Notes under the pieces: generated by a model
Seen by the model: the letters and a program-made list of their open reading frames with translations, nothing else
Told to the model about the DNA's origin: nothing
Database searches by the model: none
DNA from: Chryseobacterium sp. CY350
GTDB taxonomy: Bacteria; Bacteroidota; Bacteroidia; Flavobacteriales; Weeksellaceae
DNA length: 64,000 nt
Direction: 5' to 3'
Assembly: GCF_027945075.1 (NCBI RefSeq)
Contig: NZ_CP116034.1
Location: forward strand, 3,534,001-3,598,000
Shown: piece after piece, positions 25,332 to 33,903 of the stretch
Numbering within the stretch: the first letter of the stretch is position 1
Layout of the letters: every line of letters starts with the position of its first letter
Made by a program: the position numbers and the translations under genes

Positions 25332-26231
25332 TTATTTCCTGTTTAATACGGCTTTCGGAAGTGGTACAAATTCATTTTCATCGCCAGGAACCAAAGGGAA
25401 AGCTTCGTGGTTTTGATCATTCCAGTTTATTTTTGCCTGATCGATTTTTTCTTTGTCAGAATTTACAAAGTTCCAGAAAATGAAACGCTCTTCATCAAAA
25501 GGTTCACCTCCGAAAAGATAAACTGTAGCATTGTCGCTCATCTCAAACTCACAAAGTTGGGTATTTTTGGCAATCAACAATTGTTTGGAGCCATAGCTGT
25601 TGTTTTCTATACTTACAGTTCCGTCCAGAACATACATTGCGGCTTCCCCGTAAAGATCTTTTCCGATACTTATTTTCTGGGCAGTTTTAGTTTTAATTTC
25701 AATAAAAAAAAGTTTGCTGTGAACAGGCACCGGAGATTTTTTTCCGAATGCTTCACCTGCAATTAATTTATACTGAACACCGTTTTCTTCCCAAACAGGA
25801 AGTTCGTCTGCCTCAATGTGGCTAAAAGTGGGTTCGCTTTGCTCAAGATGTTTCGGAAGTCCCACCCAGATTTGGAATCCGTGAAGTCTTTTATCGGTTT
25901 CTCTAAGATATTCAGGAGTTCTTTCTGAGTGTACAACACCTTTTCCGGCGGTCATCCAGTTTACTGCACCGGGTTTTATTTCTAAAGCGCTGCCGATGCT
26001 GTCTCGGTGAAAAATTGACCCTTCAAGTAAATATGTCAATGTAGAAAGCCCAATATGTGGATGCGGGGGAACATCAAGATTTTGATAATCTTTCAGTTCT
26101 GCAGGGCCCATATGATCGATAAATACGAAAGGTCCTACTGCTCTTTTTTCACGGAAAGGCAATAATCTTCCCACCAAAAAGTTTCCTATATCTGCTGATT
26201 TCTCTTCTATAATAAGTCCGATGTTTGACAT
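25332..26231 (-). CDS. pirin family protein
   Basis: Cupin-fold iron protein of 299 aa. The pirin metal-binding motif is plain: PPHPHIGLSTLTYLLEG (about 55-71) with its His residues, then IFHRDS and the later His/Glu stretch VHSERTP. Pirins of this class often have quercetin 2,3-dioxygenase activity or act as redox sensors; the role here is open. The gene is leftward and next to a YidJ-type acetyltransferase gene and a second pirin, forming a repeated pirin-acetyltransferase module. Confidence 0.9.
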   Translation of the reverse strand: MSNIGLIIEEKSADIGNFLVGRLLPFREKRAVGPFVFIDHMGPAELKDYQNLDVPPHPHIGLSTLTYLLEGSIFHRDSIGSALEIKPGAVNWMTAGKGVVHSERTPEYLRETDKRLHGFQIWVGLPKHLEQSEPTFSHIEADELPVWEENGVQYKLIAGEAFGKKSPVPVHSKLFFIEIKTKTAQKISIGKDLYGEAAMYVLDGTVSIENNSYGSKQLLIAKNTQLCEFEMSDNATVYLFGGEPFDEERFIFWNFVNSDKEKIDQAKINWNDQNHEAFPLVPGDENEFVPLPKAVLNRK

Positions 26232-26307
26232 GATCGTTTTGTTTTTTTTATTTTGAATTGAGCTAATTTAATTAAAAATTTCTTTTGCCAATCTTTATTA
26301 CGTAAAT

Positions 26308-26625
26308 TTAAATTTTGTCGTACCCTTCGAATCTTTCGTCAACAATGCGTTTCCATTCCGGGTGTTTTTTTATGAACGCAAATACGTATGGGCAATACGG
26401 GAGAAGTTTTTTTCCGCTCTCTTCAATATATATCAAGGTTTTTTCAACAACTGCTGCGGCAGCTCCTGTTCCTGCCAGTTCGGGCTCGGCTTCTGTGTGA
26501 ATGAGCGCGATTTGATGACTTGTTTCTTTACAGTCGATAAATGCAAAATGACTGTTGTATTCTATTTCGAATCTCTTTTTTTCTTCGTTTTTTACCAACG
26601 GAATATTTTCAAATTCTGGTTTCAT
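26308..26625 (-). CDS. YidJ/YjdJ-type GNAT acetyltransferase
   Basis: A second short GNAT of 105 aa, related to the one at 23106-23387. Seen: HTEAEPELAGTGAAAAVVEK (about 43-62), the acetyl-CoA loop, and LPYCPYVFAFIKKHPEWKR at the end, the family closing motif. It lies between two pirin genes (45 bp after the upstream one, 76 bp before the next) and is probably co-transcribed with them. Substrate unknown. Confidence 0.85.
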   Translation of the reverse strand: MKPEFENIPLVKNEEKKRFEIEYNSHFAFIDCKETSHQIALIHTEAEPELAGTGAAAAVVEKTLIYIEESGKKLLPYCPYVFAFIKKHPEWKRIVDERFEGYDKI

Positions 26626-26670
26626 GATTTTTTATATTTTATGTTTTTGAATTAAATTTACGTTCTTAAA

Positions 26671-27546
26671 TTAATCTTCCAAATAACCGAATTTTCCGGT
26701 ATTGAAATCTTCGAAGGCCTGCATGATTTCTTCTCTGGAATTCATTACAAAAGGACCGTGAGGATAAATTGGCTCATTAATAGGTTCTCCGCTGATAATT
26801 AATATAATGGAATCTTCTGTGGCTTCTATTGTGAAATCTTCGCCTTCATTTTTAAACAAAACAAAATGATTTGCAGAAGCCTTTTGCTCTCCGTTTATAA
26901 TGATGTTTCCTTCTATAACTAACGCCGCGGTATTGAAATTTGGAGGAAAATTAAAATCTGCTTTTCCACCTGATGTTAGTTTTGCATTCATAAGATTAAC
27001 AGGGGTGAATGTTGATGCGGGACCTTTATTTCCGTTATGTTCACCTGCTATAATTTCGATAAAACCGTTTTCTCCAAGATCTTCTGTTATCATTTCTGAA
27101 TTTGAGATCGATTGATATTTTGGTTTACTCATTTTGTCTTTCGCCGGAAGATTGACCCAAAGCTGTACCATCTGAAAAATCCCGCCCTGTTTAGACCATT
27201 CTTTCTCGTGATATTCTTTGTGAAGAATTCCGCTTGCTGCAGTCATCCACTGTACATCGCCTTCGCCAATGATTCCGCCACCACCTGCGCTGTCATGATG
27301 TTCTACTTTTCCCTGATAAGCAATCGTCACCGTTTCAAAACCTCTGTGTGGATGCACACCAACACCTTTTGGAGTTTTGGATGGATTAAAATGAAATTTA
27401 GAATTATAATCGAGCATCAGAAACGGATCCATTCTTTTCATATCAAGATTCTGTATACTCGGAATAAAATTATGCACCCTAAAACCGTCCCCTACAAAAT
27501 GCGCCGGCTTCGGTGGAATTACCATTTCTACTTTTTTAGTTGTCAT
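26671..27546 (-). CDS. pirin family protein
   Basis: Second pirin, 291 aa. The metal motif reads VHPHRGFETVTIAYQGKVEH (about 62-81), followed by HHDS and ILHKEYHEKEW, with PLW-free but conserved 'MVQLWVNLPAKDKM' further on. It is only distantly similar to the pirin at 25332. A TACATTTG -7 box lies at 27570-27577, 23 bp before the start, so this promoter probably drives pirin - GNAT - pirin. Function could be quercetinase-like or regulatory. Confidence 0.9.
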   Translation of the reverse strand: MTTKKVEMVIPPKPAHFVGDGFRVHNFIPSIQNLDMKRMDPFLMLDYNSKFHFNPSKTPKGVGVHPHRGFETVTIAYQGKVEHHDSAGGGGIIGEGDVQWMTAASGILHKEYHEKEWSKQGGIFQMVQLWVNLPAKDKMSKPKYQSISNSEMITEDLGENGFIEIIAGEHNGNKGPASTFTPVNLMNAKLTSGGKADFNFPPNFNTAALVIEGNIIINGEQKASANHFVLFKNEGEDFTIEATEDSIILIISGEPINEPIYPHGPFVMNSREEIMQAFEDFNTGKFGYLED

Positions 27547-27569
27547 AATATGTTTGTTTTAACTTTAAA

Positions 27570-27577
27570 CAAATGTA
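27570..27577 (-). promoter_or_regulatory. -7 box of the pirin unit
   Basis: On the minus strand TACATTTG, an exact TAnnTTTG match, 23 bp before the ATG at 27546. Confidence 0.6.
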
Positions 27578-27709
27578 GAACAGTAGAAATGAATTGACAT
27601 TGATGTGTGGTAAGTTCGGTTTTACGTGTTGAAAGATTGCAGAATAAGATTGAAAAGATGAGAATTTAAAAGATAATTCGGAAACGTTTTAGCTATTAAT
27701 TCAAGATTT

Positions 27710-29122
27710 TTATTCTTCAGAAGATCTCATATTTCTACCATCAGAAGTGTGCAATCTGCGGAAAACCAAACTTGATAGGATGGTCAAAATTCCGACGGTA
27801 AGAAATGTATAACGGAAAGCATTATGAGTTTCATGCAAAATGAGTTCAGGACTGTTTTCATAGATTTTTAAAACAATTAATCCAAATGCAATCCCAAAAC
27901 CAATGGCTAATTGCTGATTGACCGAGATTAGAGAATTTCCGCTGCTTGTCTGGAAATTTCGCAGATCTGCAATAGAAATTGTATTCATAGAAGTAAATTG
28001 AATAGAATTAAAAAATCCTAAAATTGCAATGATCGGTATAAACCAGTAAATAGAGGTGTGAATATCTGGAATCGAAAGACAGCAAATCAAAATACCAATA
28101 ATGAACGTATTGACCATCAAGGTTCTTTTATAACCGTATTTGTTTAAAATTTTAAGAACAGAAGATTTTCCAAACATCGCTGTAAGTGCCATGGGAGCGA
28201 TGATCCACCCGGAAGTAACCGCAGACTGACCGTAAGCAATCTGGATCATCAGGGGCAGCAACAGCGGAACGGAACTGATTCCTAATCGTGTTGCCAGATT
28301 GCCAATAATTCCCACTCTGAATGTACGAACCTGAAATAAATTTAATGGGAAAATAGGATTGTTCCCTTTCTTTGCGTGTCTGTAATAATAATAAAGGAAT
28401 AAAAATCCTAAAATGAAAACAAGTAAAACCGGCGTAATGTTTTGTATATCCCCGAAAAGTTCAAGAGCTACGGAAAGAAGTAACGAGGCCGCTGCAAATA
28501 TCAAAAATCCCTTCAGATCAAAATCGGTGTCACGCGAGTTGTAGTTGGGCATATATTTTAGTCCTAAAACGATTCCCAGAACCCCAATAGGTATATTGAT
28601 AAGAAATATCCAATGCCAGGAGAGATAATCAACCATGTATCCGCCAACTAATGGACCGAGAACAGGTCCTATCAAAGCGGGAATGATCGCGAAATTCATA
28701 GCCTTTAGCAACTCATTCCTTTCAAAAGTTTTGATTAATGCGAGCTTCCCGACGGGCGTCATTAAGCTTCCTCCGACTCCCTGAACTACTCTTGAAATTA
28801 CTAAATGCGTTAAATTTTGAGAAAGTGCACAAAACACCGATCCCACACTGAAAAGTACCAAAGCGAAAATAAAAACTTTTCTCGTTCCGAAACGATCTGC
28901 CAAAAATCCGCTTGCCGGCATGAAGACAGCTAATGTCAGAACATAACTGATAATTGCATTCTGCATATTCAACGGAGATTCATTAAGATCTCTCGCAATT
29001 GATGGCAGCGATGTATTCAAAATCGTAGAATCCAGCATCTGCATAAAAATAGCAGTTGCTAAAATGAGCGGGAGAACTTTTTTTACGGTCTGGCGTGGGT
29101 ATGTAGTTGTCTGCATAATCAA
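27710..29122 (-). CDS. DHA2-type MFS drug efflux transporter
   Basis: Proton-driven multidrug exporter of the major facilitator superfamily, 470 aa with about 14 helices, close in type to MdtD/EmrB. Seen: LDSTILNTSLPSIA in helix 1 (motif D1 of the DHA2 branch, about residue 29), LADRFGTRKVF in the first cytoplasmic loop (motif A, about 80), and GPVLGPLVGGYMVDYLSWHW (motif C, about 152). No periplasmic adaptor or outer-membrane partner gene lies next to it. The start could equally be the Met two codons downstream. Confidence 0.9.
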   Translation of the reverse strand: MIMQTTTYPRQTVKKVLPLILATAIFMQMLDSTILNTSLPSIARDLNESPLNMQNAIISYVLTLAVFMPASGFLADRFGTRKVFIFALVLFSVGSVFCALSQNLTHLVISRVVQGVGGSLMTPVGKLALIKTFERNELLKAMNFAIIPALIGPVLGPLVGGYMVDYLSWHWIFLINIPIGVLGIVLGLKYMPNYNSRDTDFDLKGFLIFAAASLLLSVALELFGDIQNITPVLLVFILGFLFLYYYYRHAKKGNNPIFPLNLFQVRTFRVGIIGNLATRLGISSVPLLLPLMIQIAYGQSAVTSGWIIAPMALTAMFGKSSVLKILNKYGYKRTLMVNTFIIGILICCLSIPDIHTSIYWFIPIIAILGFFNSIQFTSMNTISIADLRNFQTSSGNSLISVNQQLAIGFGIAFGLIVLKIYENSPELILHETHNAFRYTFLTVGILTILSSLVFRRLHTSDGRNMRSSEE

Positions 29123-29165
29123 TAAATGATTTTAAAAGCAATTTTAAAACCATTTTTAACAATAA

Positions 29166-29195
29166 AAAAGTCCTGCGAATTATCGCAGGACTTTT
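29166..29195 (-). terminator. terminator of the 29200 gene
   Basis: Stem 29166-29178 with 29183-29195 (core agtcctgcga / tcgcaggact), followed on the minus strand by a T-run. Confidence 0.8.
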
Positions 29196-29199
29196 GGGT

Positions 29200-30015
29200 T
29201 TATTTTCTAGGTTTTTCTACTCCTATCCACGCTTCACCTTCTCTTTTGACCTGGCTTAGTGTGAAAGTCTTAAAATCGTCTGTTTTGTATTCTATGTTAT
29301 CTACGTTTTGCTCAAATGGCATGATGTAGAAAAAGTCTTTGTCTGTTTTATCTGCTTTACTTCCCTTTTTCACTGTAGGCATAAATTTTCTGTTGAATTT
29401 ATATTTTGGCAGATACTGTTTCAGCGAAGCGTAGAATTTCTTGTCTTCTTTTTCGTTAGGAACAATGTCTACGATATTAAATTCATCTTTTTTCTTATCA
29501 ACCCAAAGATAGTAGATTGTTTCTTCCATCGTTTTCTTGTTGAGAGAAGCAAATCCGAAAAATTCTTTCGGTACCAGTTCTTTTATTCTTTCTGCGTCTA
29601 CCTTAGTGAAATATTCACCTTGAGAAGGATCTACATATGTTTCTAAATTATATAATAAAACCTGATTGTCTTTAAAATTTTTATTTTTAAAATATTGATC
29701 CAAAGATAATTCCGCAGTTTTTCTTAACTCTTTTCCTCTCTCATCCAGTTTTTTTGTCGGGTTTTGAGGATTTACTTTCTTTACAAAGTTGTATAATACG
29801 ACAGGTTTTATATCTGCAAGATGAGGAAAGGTTTTCAACTGTTCAGCTTTTACCAACCAATAATATTGCTGATAGTAATCATCTTTCTCGGCAGGTTTTA
29901 CGGTTTTATAAGTAAGTGCCAGCTTTTTAGAATTAAGATATTTTCCATATTTACCTTGTCCGAAAGCAAAGCTTACAGATAATAAAGCAAATAAAATAGT
30001 AATGTTTCTTTTCAT
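29200..30015 (-). CDS. secreted hypothetical protein, 271 aa
   Basis: The start at MKRNITILFALLSVSFAFGQ (30015) gives a clear signal peptide with likely cleavage after FGQ; the upstream in-frame Met would lie before the -7 box at 30043. The mature part is basic, Lys- and Tyr-rich, with no motif I recognise. It is probably periplasmic or outer-membrane associated. Its transcription unit is closed by the terminator at 29166, so it is separate from the efflux pump gene. Confidence 0.75.
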   Translation of the reverse strand: MKRNITILFALLSVSFAFGQGKYGKYLNSKKLALTYKTVKPAEKDDYYQQYYWLVKAEQLKTFPHLADIKPVVLYNFVKKVNPQNPTKKLDERGKELRKTAELSLDQYFKNKNFKDNQVLLYNLETYVDPSQGEYFTKVDAERIKELVPKEFFGFASLNKKTMEETIYYLWVDKKKDEFNIVDIVPNEKEDKKFYASLKQYLPKYKFNRKFMPTVKKGSKADKTDKDFFYIMPFEQNVDNIEYKTDDFKTFTLSQVKREGEAWIGVEKPRK

Positions 30016-30042
30016 GTTACAGCAAAGATTTTTTTTATTTTT

Positions 30043-30050
30043 CAAATATA
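30043..30050 (-). promoter_or_regulatory. -7 box of the 29200 gene
   Basis: On the minus strand TATATTTG, exact TAnnTTTG, 27 bp before the ATG at 30015; it supports this start over an upstream Met. Confidence 0.6.
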
Positions 30051-30117
30051 ATTATTTATTAGATAATAAGTTTAATAGTTAGTTAAATTATCCAAATATT
30101 CTTGATTTTATTTAAGA

Positions 30118-30142
30118 AAAAATCCTGTACGAATACAGGATT
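30118..30142 (-). terminator. terminator of asnB
   Basis: Stem aatcctgta (30121-30129) with tacaggatt (30134-30142), followed on the minus strand by TTTTTTCTT. Confidence 0.8.
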
Positions 30143-30159
30143 GATAAATTTTTTGATTT

Positions 30160-31827
30160 TTAATAAGAAGTTTCATGCACTTTTACTGCTCTTCCGCTTG
30201 GGTCATTCATTTTTTTAAATGCTTCATCCCATTCTAGAGCGATAGGAGTGGAACATGCTACGGAAGGTACAGAAGGAACGGTTGCGGCCGCAGTTTCACT
30301 TGGGAAATGTTCTTCAAATATCGTTCTGTAACGGTATTCTTCTTTGTTTTGAGGCGTATTTAATGGAAATCTGAATTTTGCATTTGTCATCATTTCATCA
30401 GTCACATATTTTTCGGCAACATCTTTTAAGGTGTCAATCCAGGAATATCCTACACCGTCAGAGAATTGTTCTTTCTGTCTCCAGGCGATTGATTCTGGTA
30501 AAAGGTCTTCAAAAGCTTTTCTTAAAACCCATTTTTCAATTTTCCCTTCTTCTTTTTTAATCATTTTATCCTGAGGATTTACGTTCATCGCAATATCCAT
30601 AAATTCCTTATCCAGAAAAGGAACTCTGCCTTCAATTCCCCAGCTCATCAACGCTTTGTTGGCTCTTAAGCAATCATACAGGTGAAGTTTACCTAGTTTT
30701 CTCACCGTTTCATCATGAAATTCCTTTGCATTGGGAGCTTTATGGAAATACAGATATCCTCCAAACAATTCGTCTGCGCCTTCGCCGGAAAGTACCATTT
30801 TAATTCCCATAGATTTTATGACTCTCGCCAAAAGGTACATCGGCGTAGAAGCTCTGATAGTCGTGACATCGTAAGTTTCCAAATGATAAATCACATCACG
30901 AATTGCATCCAAACCCTCCTGAACCGTAAAATTTACTTCATGGTGAACCGAACCGATATGTTCAGCCGCTTTTTTTGCTGCCGCCAAATCAGGAGAACCT
31001 TCCAAACCAACTGCAAAACTGTGAAGTCTTGGATACCACGCTTCCTGAGTATCACCACTTTCAATTCTCTGTCTGGCGTATTTTGCTGTAACTGCAGATA
31101 TAATAGATGAATCTAAACCTCCCGAAAGCAAAACACCATAAGGTACATCGCTCATCAGTTGTCTGTGAACGGCATCTTCCAGGCCTTTTCTGATGGCCAT
31201 AATATCTGTCACGTTATCTGTCACAGCGTCAAAGTTTCCCCAGTCTCTTCTGTACCATTGTTGAAGTTCTGCTCCATCAACACTGTATACATAATGTCCC
31301 GGAAGAAAAGTGTCAATTTTTTTGCAGACACCTTCCAGGGCTTTTAGTTCAGATGCGATATAGTAGTTTCCGTTTTTGTCCCAGCCTTGGTACAGAGGGC
31401 AGATTCCCATATGATCACGCGCGATCAGATAAATATTTTTTTCAATATCGTAAAGTGCAAAAGCGAATATGCCATTTAATTTTTCGATAAAATCTTTTCC
31501 ATACTTTTGATATAAAGCTAAGATAACTTCGCAGTCAGATTTGGTTTGAAACTCATACTCTGGAAATTCTTCTTTCAGTTCACGATGATTGTAAATTTCT
31601 CCGTTTACGGCTAAAACAATTTTTCCGTCTTTAGAAAATAATGGCTGTTTGCCGGAAGTAGGATCTACGATGGCGAGTCTTTCGTGAGAGAAAAGTACTT
31701 TCTCATTTTGGAAAACTCCGCTCCAATCCGGACCTCGATGACGGATTTTTTTAGACATTTCTAAGACTTGAGGTCTTAATATTTCAGTTTGTTGTTTGGC
31801 GTCAAACAAGCATACAATTCCACACAT
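30160..31827 (-). CDS. asnB: asparagine synthase B (glutamine-hydrolysing)
   Basis: Makes asparagine from aspartate, glutamine and ATP. 555 aa from MCGIVCLF; Cys2 becomes the N-terminal glutaminase nucleophile, so the start must be at 31827 and not at the Met seven codons upstream. Glutaminase domain about 1-190 (RHRGPDWSG at 32-40, VNGEIYNH near 75); synthetase domain with the PP-loop LLSGGLDSS near residue 230 and a typical LSGEGADELFGGY near 335. Its own TAGTTTTG box lies 18 bp upstream (31846-31853) and a terminator follows, so it is monocistronic. Confidence 0.96.
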   Translation of the reverse strand: MCGIVCLFDAKQQTEILRPQVLEMSKKIRHRGPDWSGVFQNEKVLFSHERLAIVDPTSGKQPLFSKDGKIVLAVNGEIYNHRELKEEFPEYEFQTKSDCEVILALYQKYGKDFIEKLNGIFAFALYDIEKNIYLIARDHMGICPLYQGWDKNGNYYIASELKALEGVCKKIDTFLPGHYVYSVDGAELQQWYRRDWGNFDAVTDNVTDIMAIRKGLEDAVHRQLMSDVPYGVLLSGGLDSSIISAVTAKYARQRIESGDTQEAWYPRLHSFAVGLEGSPDLAAAKKAAEHIGSVHHEVNFTVQEGLDAIRDVIYHLETYDVTTIRASTPMYLLARVIKSMGIKMVLSGEGADELFGGYLYFHKAPNAKEFHDETVRKLGKLHLYDCLRANKALMSWGIEGRVPFLDKEFMDIAMNVNPQDKMIKKEEGKIEKWVLRKAFEDLLPESIAWRQKEQFSDGVGYSWIDTLKDVAEKYVTDEMMTNAKFRFPLNTPQNKEEYRYRTIFEEHFPSETAAATVPSVPSVACSTPIALEWDEAFKKMNDPSGRAVKVHETSY

Positions 31828-31845
31828 TTTATTTTTATTTAAAAG

Positions 31846-31853
31846 CAAAACTA
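31846..31853 (-). promoter_or_regulatory. -7 box of asnB
   Basis: On the minus strand TAGTTTTG, exact TAnnTTTG, giving a leader of about 14 nt. No -33 TTG at the right distance is seen. Confidence 0.6.
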
Positions 31854-32047
31854 AATGATTTAATTAAATTTTAAAATAAAAATTTGATTAAAATTAATTT
31901 TTTACATTAAATTATGATTTTTAATTAAAAATATTGTAAATGTATATGTCTTTATTTAGTCTCCGATTGATTTTTTTAACCGAAAGATTTCAGATGGAAG
32001 AGGCGAAAAAAGTAACAAGTTTTAAAAAATTAGGTGACTGATGTTTG
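31854..32047. other. AT-rich spacer upstream of asnB
   Basis: Between the asnB promoter box and the small ORF at 32048 I see no coding sequence, strong hairpin or repeat; the sequence is very A+T-rich. Confidence 0.5.
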
Positions 32048-32101
32048 TTAATTCAAATATTTTTCGTTCCTTTGTTGCTCGAAATAATTTTTTTTCATCA
32101 T
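32048..32101 (-). CDS. 17-codon ORF behind a strong Shine-Dalgarno
   Basis: Reads MMKKNYFEQQRNEKYLN and stops. It has AAGGAGGT ten bases before the ATG, very rare in Bacteroidota. Fourteen or more bases around the start (GGAGGTAAAAACACAAATGA) are identical to the module at 41523-41542, which also leads a 17-codon ORF. A leader peptide or part of a small RNA are both possible; I cannot decide which. Confidence 0.4.
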   Translation of the reverse strand: MMKKNYFEQQRNEKYLN

Positions 32102-32111
32102 TTGTGTTTTT

Positions 32112-32140
32112 ACCTCCTTGTAATAATATTGCAAGGAGGT
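32112..32140 (-). promoter_or_regulatory. hairpin that masks a Shine-Dalgarno
   Basis: The perfect 9-bp stem acctccttg (32112-32120) with caaggaggt (32132-32140). On the minus strand the 3' arm is CAAGGAGGT, so the ribosome-binding site of the 17-codon ORF is paired with an anti-SD-like arm. On the plus strand it is followed by tttgtttt, so it could also serve as a terminator in that direction. It starts 7 bp after the stop of the PNGase-like gene. Confidence 0.6.
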
Positions 32141-32146
32141 TTTGTT

Positions 32147-33811
32147 TTATTCAAAACCTAGCAGTGAGCCAGAAATATTCCATGCGCTGAAACTGGTTCC
32201 TTCCGGTTTTCCCTGAGGAATTTTCACCTGAATGGTATGTTTTCCTGCTTTTAAATCTCCCAATTGAATGTAATTCGGATTGGTAATCGTTCCCGGACAC
32301 CAATTTGAGCGGCTCAGGTCAGAAGATGAAAGTCCGTCCGGAAAATTACCGGATGCAGGATTGTAAAGTCTATAAGATCCGCAATCGGTTCTCCACGGTG
32401 TAAAAGAAAAAATCATTTTGCCGTCCAGAAAAATAGAATTTGCTTTCGGGATAAATTCGTCACCATTTTCCCAACCGCCATGACCAGTTGTGATGTACCG
32501 TAACTGACCATTTTTTAAATCTTTCGCTAAATTGAATTCCACAAAAAGGCCTTTATCGTTATCAAACATTGTCGCGTAATCCTGTCCGGCCATTTCCATA
32601 ATATTCGTTGTGTTGAATAGTGGGATCACTTTATTATTTTTATGTACAATCTGATCGCTTTTGTGAATTGTGATTTCTAAACTCACTTTGTGACCGCCTT
32701 TGTCGTAGTTACCGATGAAAACTCCCACCCAGATTTCTTTCTCAGACAGTGAAGGTTTTAATTCGGTGATATCCTGGCGAAACGGATTAATCGTTTCCCA
32801 TGTTTTATCTTTTAATTCTAAATTATTAAACTTATTGATTCCAAAAGCAGTAAAAAACCGCATCATTTCTACAGTTGGTTGATAATTTTCACTAGAAATA
32901 ATTCCGAAATACTGTTTTCCGTTTCCATTTTCATAAAGCGGAAGTGTTTTTACTCCTTTTTCCAATCCGTCAAAAAAAGATTGTGATTTTTCTTCAGGAA
33001 TTAAAAATACCGCTCCTGTTCTGTCGTAAGCATCACCGTTCGATTGCTGTTTTAATTCAGCAAAAATACTTTCGCCTTGAGAAATTTTTGGAAATTTTAT
33101 TTTCTTTAGAATTATGGTTCCATTAGCAAATCTTTTGATATTTTCATCAGATTTCGACTGGTCTGAGAAATTGATGATTTCATTTTCAAAAACTTTTAAA
33201 GTTGTGAATCTGCTTTTCCAAAGTAGATCTTTATAACTCAAAAGATCTGTGGGAGTTATAGGTTTGTTGATAATGTTTTCTATTCCTGATTTTTTGATTT
33301 TTTTCAAAGAAGTTGCGGTCGTTGCAGAATTTCCGTTGCGTTCAATTTCTAAGACTAAACCTAAATTTTGCCCAAGACTCGATGGTCCGCCTTTCATTTT
33401 CAGATCATTCGTGTACCAAACTTCAATAGTGTTTGAATTGATTTTTGTGACCGCATGTTTACAATTATATCCTAAAATTTTCTTGGTTTTATCAGTAAAT
33501 TCAAAACTTTGTTTTGCTACAGCTTCGGAATCGGAAGTTGAAATAATTTCGCCAAGCTTCAAAAAACCGTAAGAAACGATTTTATTTGAAGGTTTTTCTA
33601 TCTTACTGATTTCAAAAGGATATTCGCTTTTCTGTTCTTTCGTTTTTACATTTAGGATAAAATTGTCACTTTCATTGACCCAAACAATTGTAGGATTTTG
33701 ATTAGGCTGAACTTTTCCGTTGTAAGAACTGGTGTATTGAATTTCGTAGGTCTGTGCGAAATTTAAAACAGATAAAACTGTGAAGAAAAAGAGAAGTAGT
33801 GATCTGATCAT
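32147..33811 (-). CDS. GLPGLI-domain / PNGase F-type fusion protein
   Basis: Secreted 554-aa protein: signal peptide MIRSLLLFFFTVLSVLNFAQ, then a GLPGLI-family domain (about 20-200, with ILGYNCKHAVTKIN and EVWYTNDLKMKGGPS; the name motif is degenerate, LGLVLEIE), and a C-terminal PNGase F-like region (about 235-550). The last part has ITTGHGGWENGDEF, the PNGase F-typical FTPWRTDCGSYR and SDLSRSNWCPG, and GDAYDRTGAVFLI, whose Asp matches the catalytic Asp60 area of Elizabethkingia PNGase F. It likely removes N-glycans from glycoproteins outside the cell. The start at 33811 is favoured because the -7 box TACCTTTG covers the alternative GTG. Confidence 0.82.
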   Translation of the reverse strand: MIRSLLLFFFTVLSVLNFAQTYEIQYTSSYNGKVQPNQNPTIVWVNESDNFILNVKTKEQKSEYPFEISKIEKPSNKIVSYGFLKLGEIISTSDSEAVAKQSFEFTDKTKKILGYNCKHAVTKINSNTIEVWYTNDLKMKGGPSSLGQNLGLVLEIERNGNSATTATSLKKIKKSGIENIINKPITPTDLLSYKDLLWKSRFTTLKVFENEIINFSDQSKSDENIKRFANGTIILKKIKFPKISQGESIFAELKQQSNGDAYDRTGAVFLIPEEKSQSFFDGLEKGVKTLPLYENGNGKQYFGIISSENYQPTVEMMRFFTAFGINKFNNLELKDKTWETINPFRQDITELKPSLSEKEIWVGVFIGNYDKGGHKVSLEITIHKSDQIVHKNNKVIPLFNTTNIMEMAGQDYATMFDNDKGLFVEFNLAKDLKNGQLRYITTGHGGWENGDEFIPKANSIFLDGKMIFSFTPWRTDCGSYRLYNPASGNFPDGLSSSDLSRSNWCPGTITNPNYIQLGDLKAGKHTIQVKIPQGKPEGTSFSAWNISGSLLGFE

Positions 33812-33831
33812 GATATGATAATGGTTTTTCA

Positions 33832-33839
33832 CAAAGGTA
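33832..33839 (-). promoter_or_regulatory. -7 box of the GLPGLI-PNGase gene
   Basis: On the minus strand TACCTTTG, exact TAnnTTTG, 20 bp before the ATG at 33811; it overlaps the alternative upstream GTG and rules it out as a start. Confidence 0.6.
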
Positions 33840-33857
33840 AAGTTTTGGATAAAAAAA

Positions 33858-33881
33858 ACTACTCCAAAAAATAGAGTAGTT
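33858..33881 (-). terminator. terminator of the rRNA methyltransferase gene
   Basis: Stem aactactc (33858-33865) with gagtagtt (33874-33881), followed on the minus strand by TTTTTTATCC. Confidence 0.75.
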
Positions 33882-33903
33882 GATATATTATATTTAAAAA
33901 AAA

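Noticed and set aside
32048..32101. Asn-codon attenuator leader of asnB
   Set aside because: Three Asn codons are suggestive, but asnB has its own -7 box (31846-31853) downstream of this ORF, so the ORF is probably not in the asnB mRNA leader.
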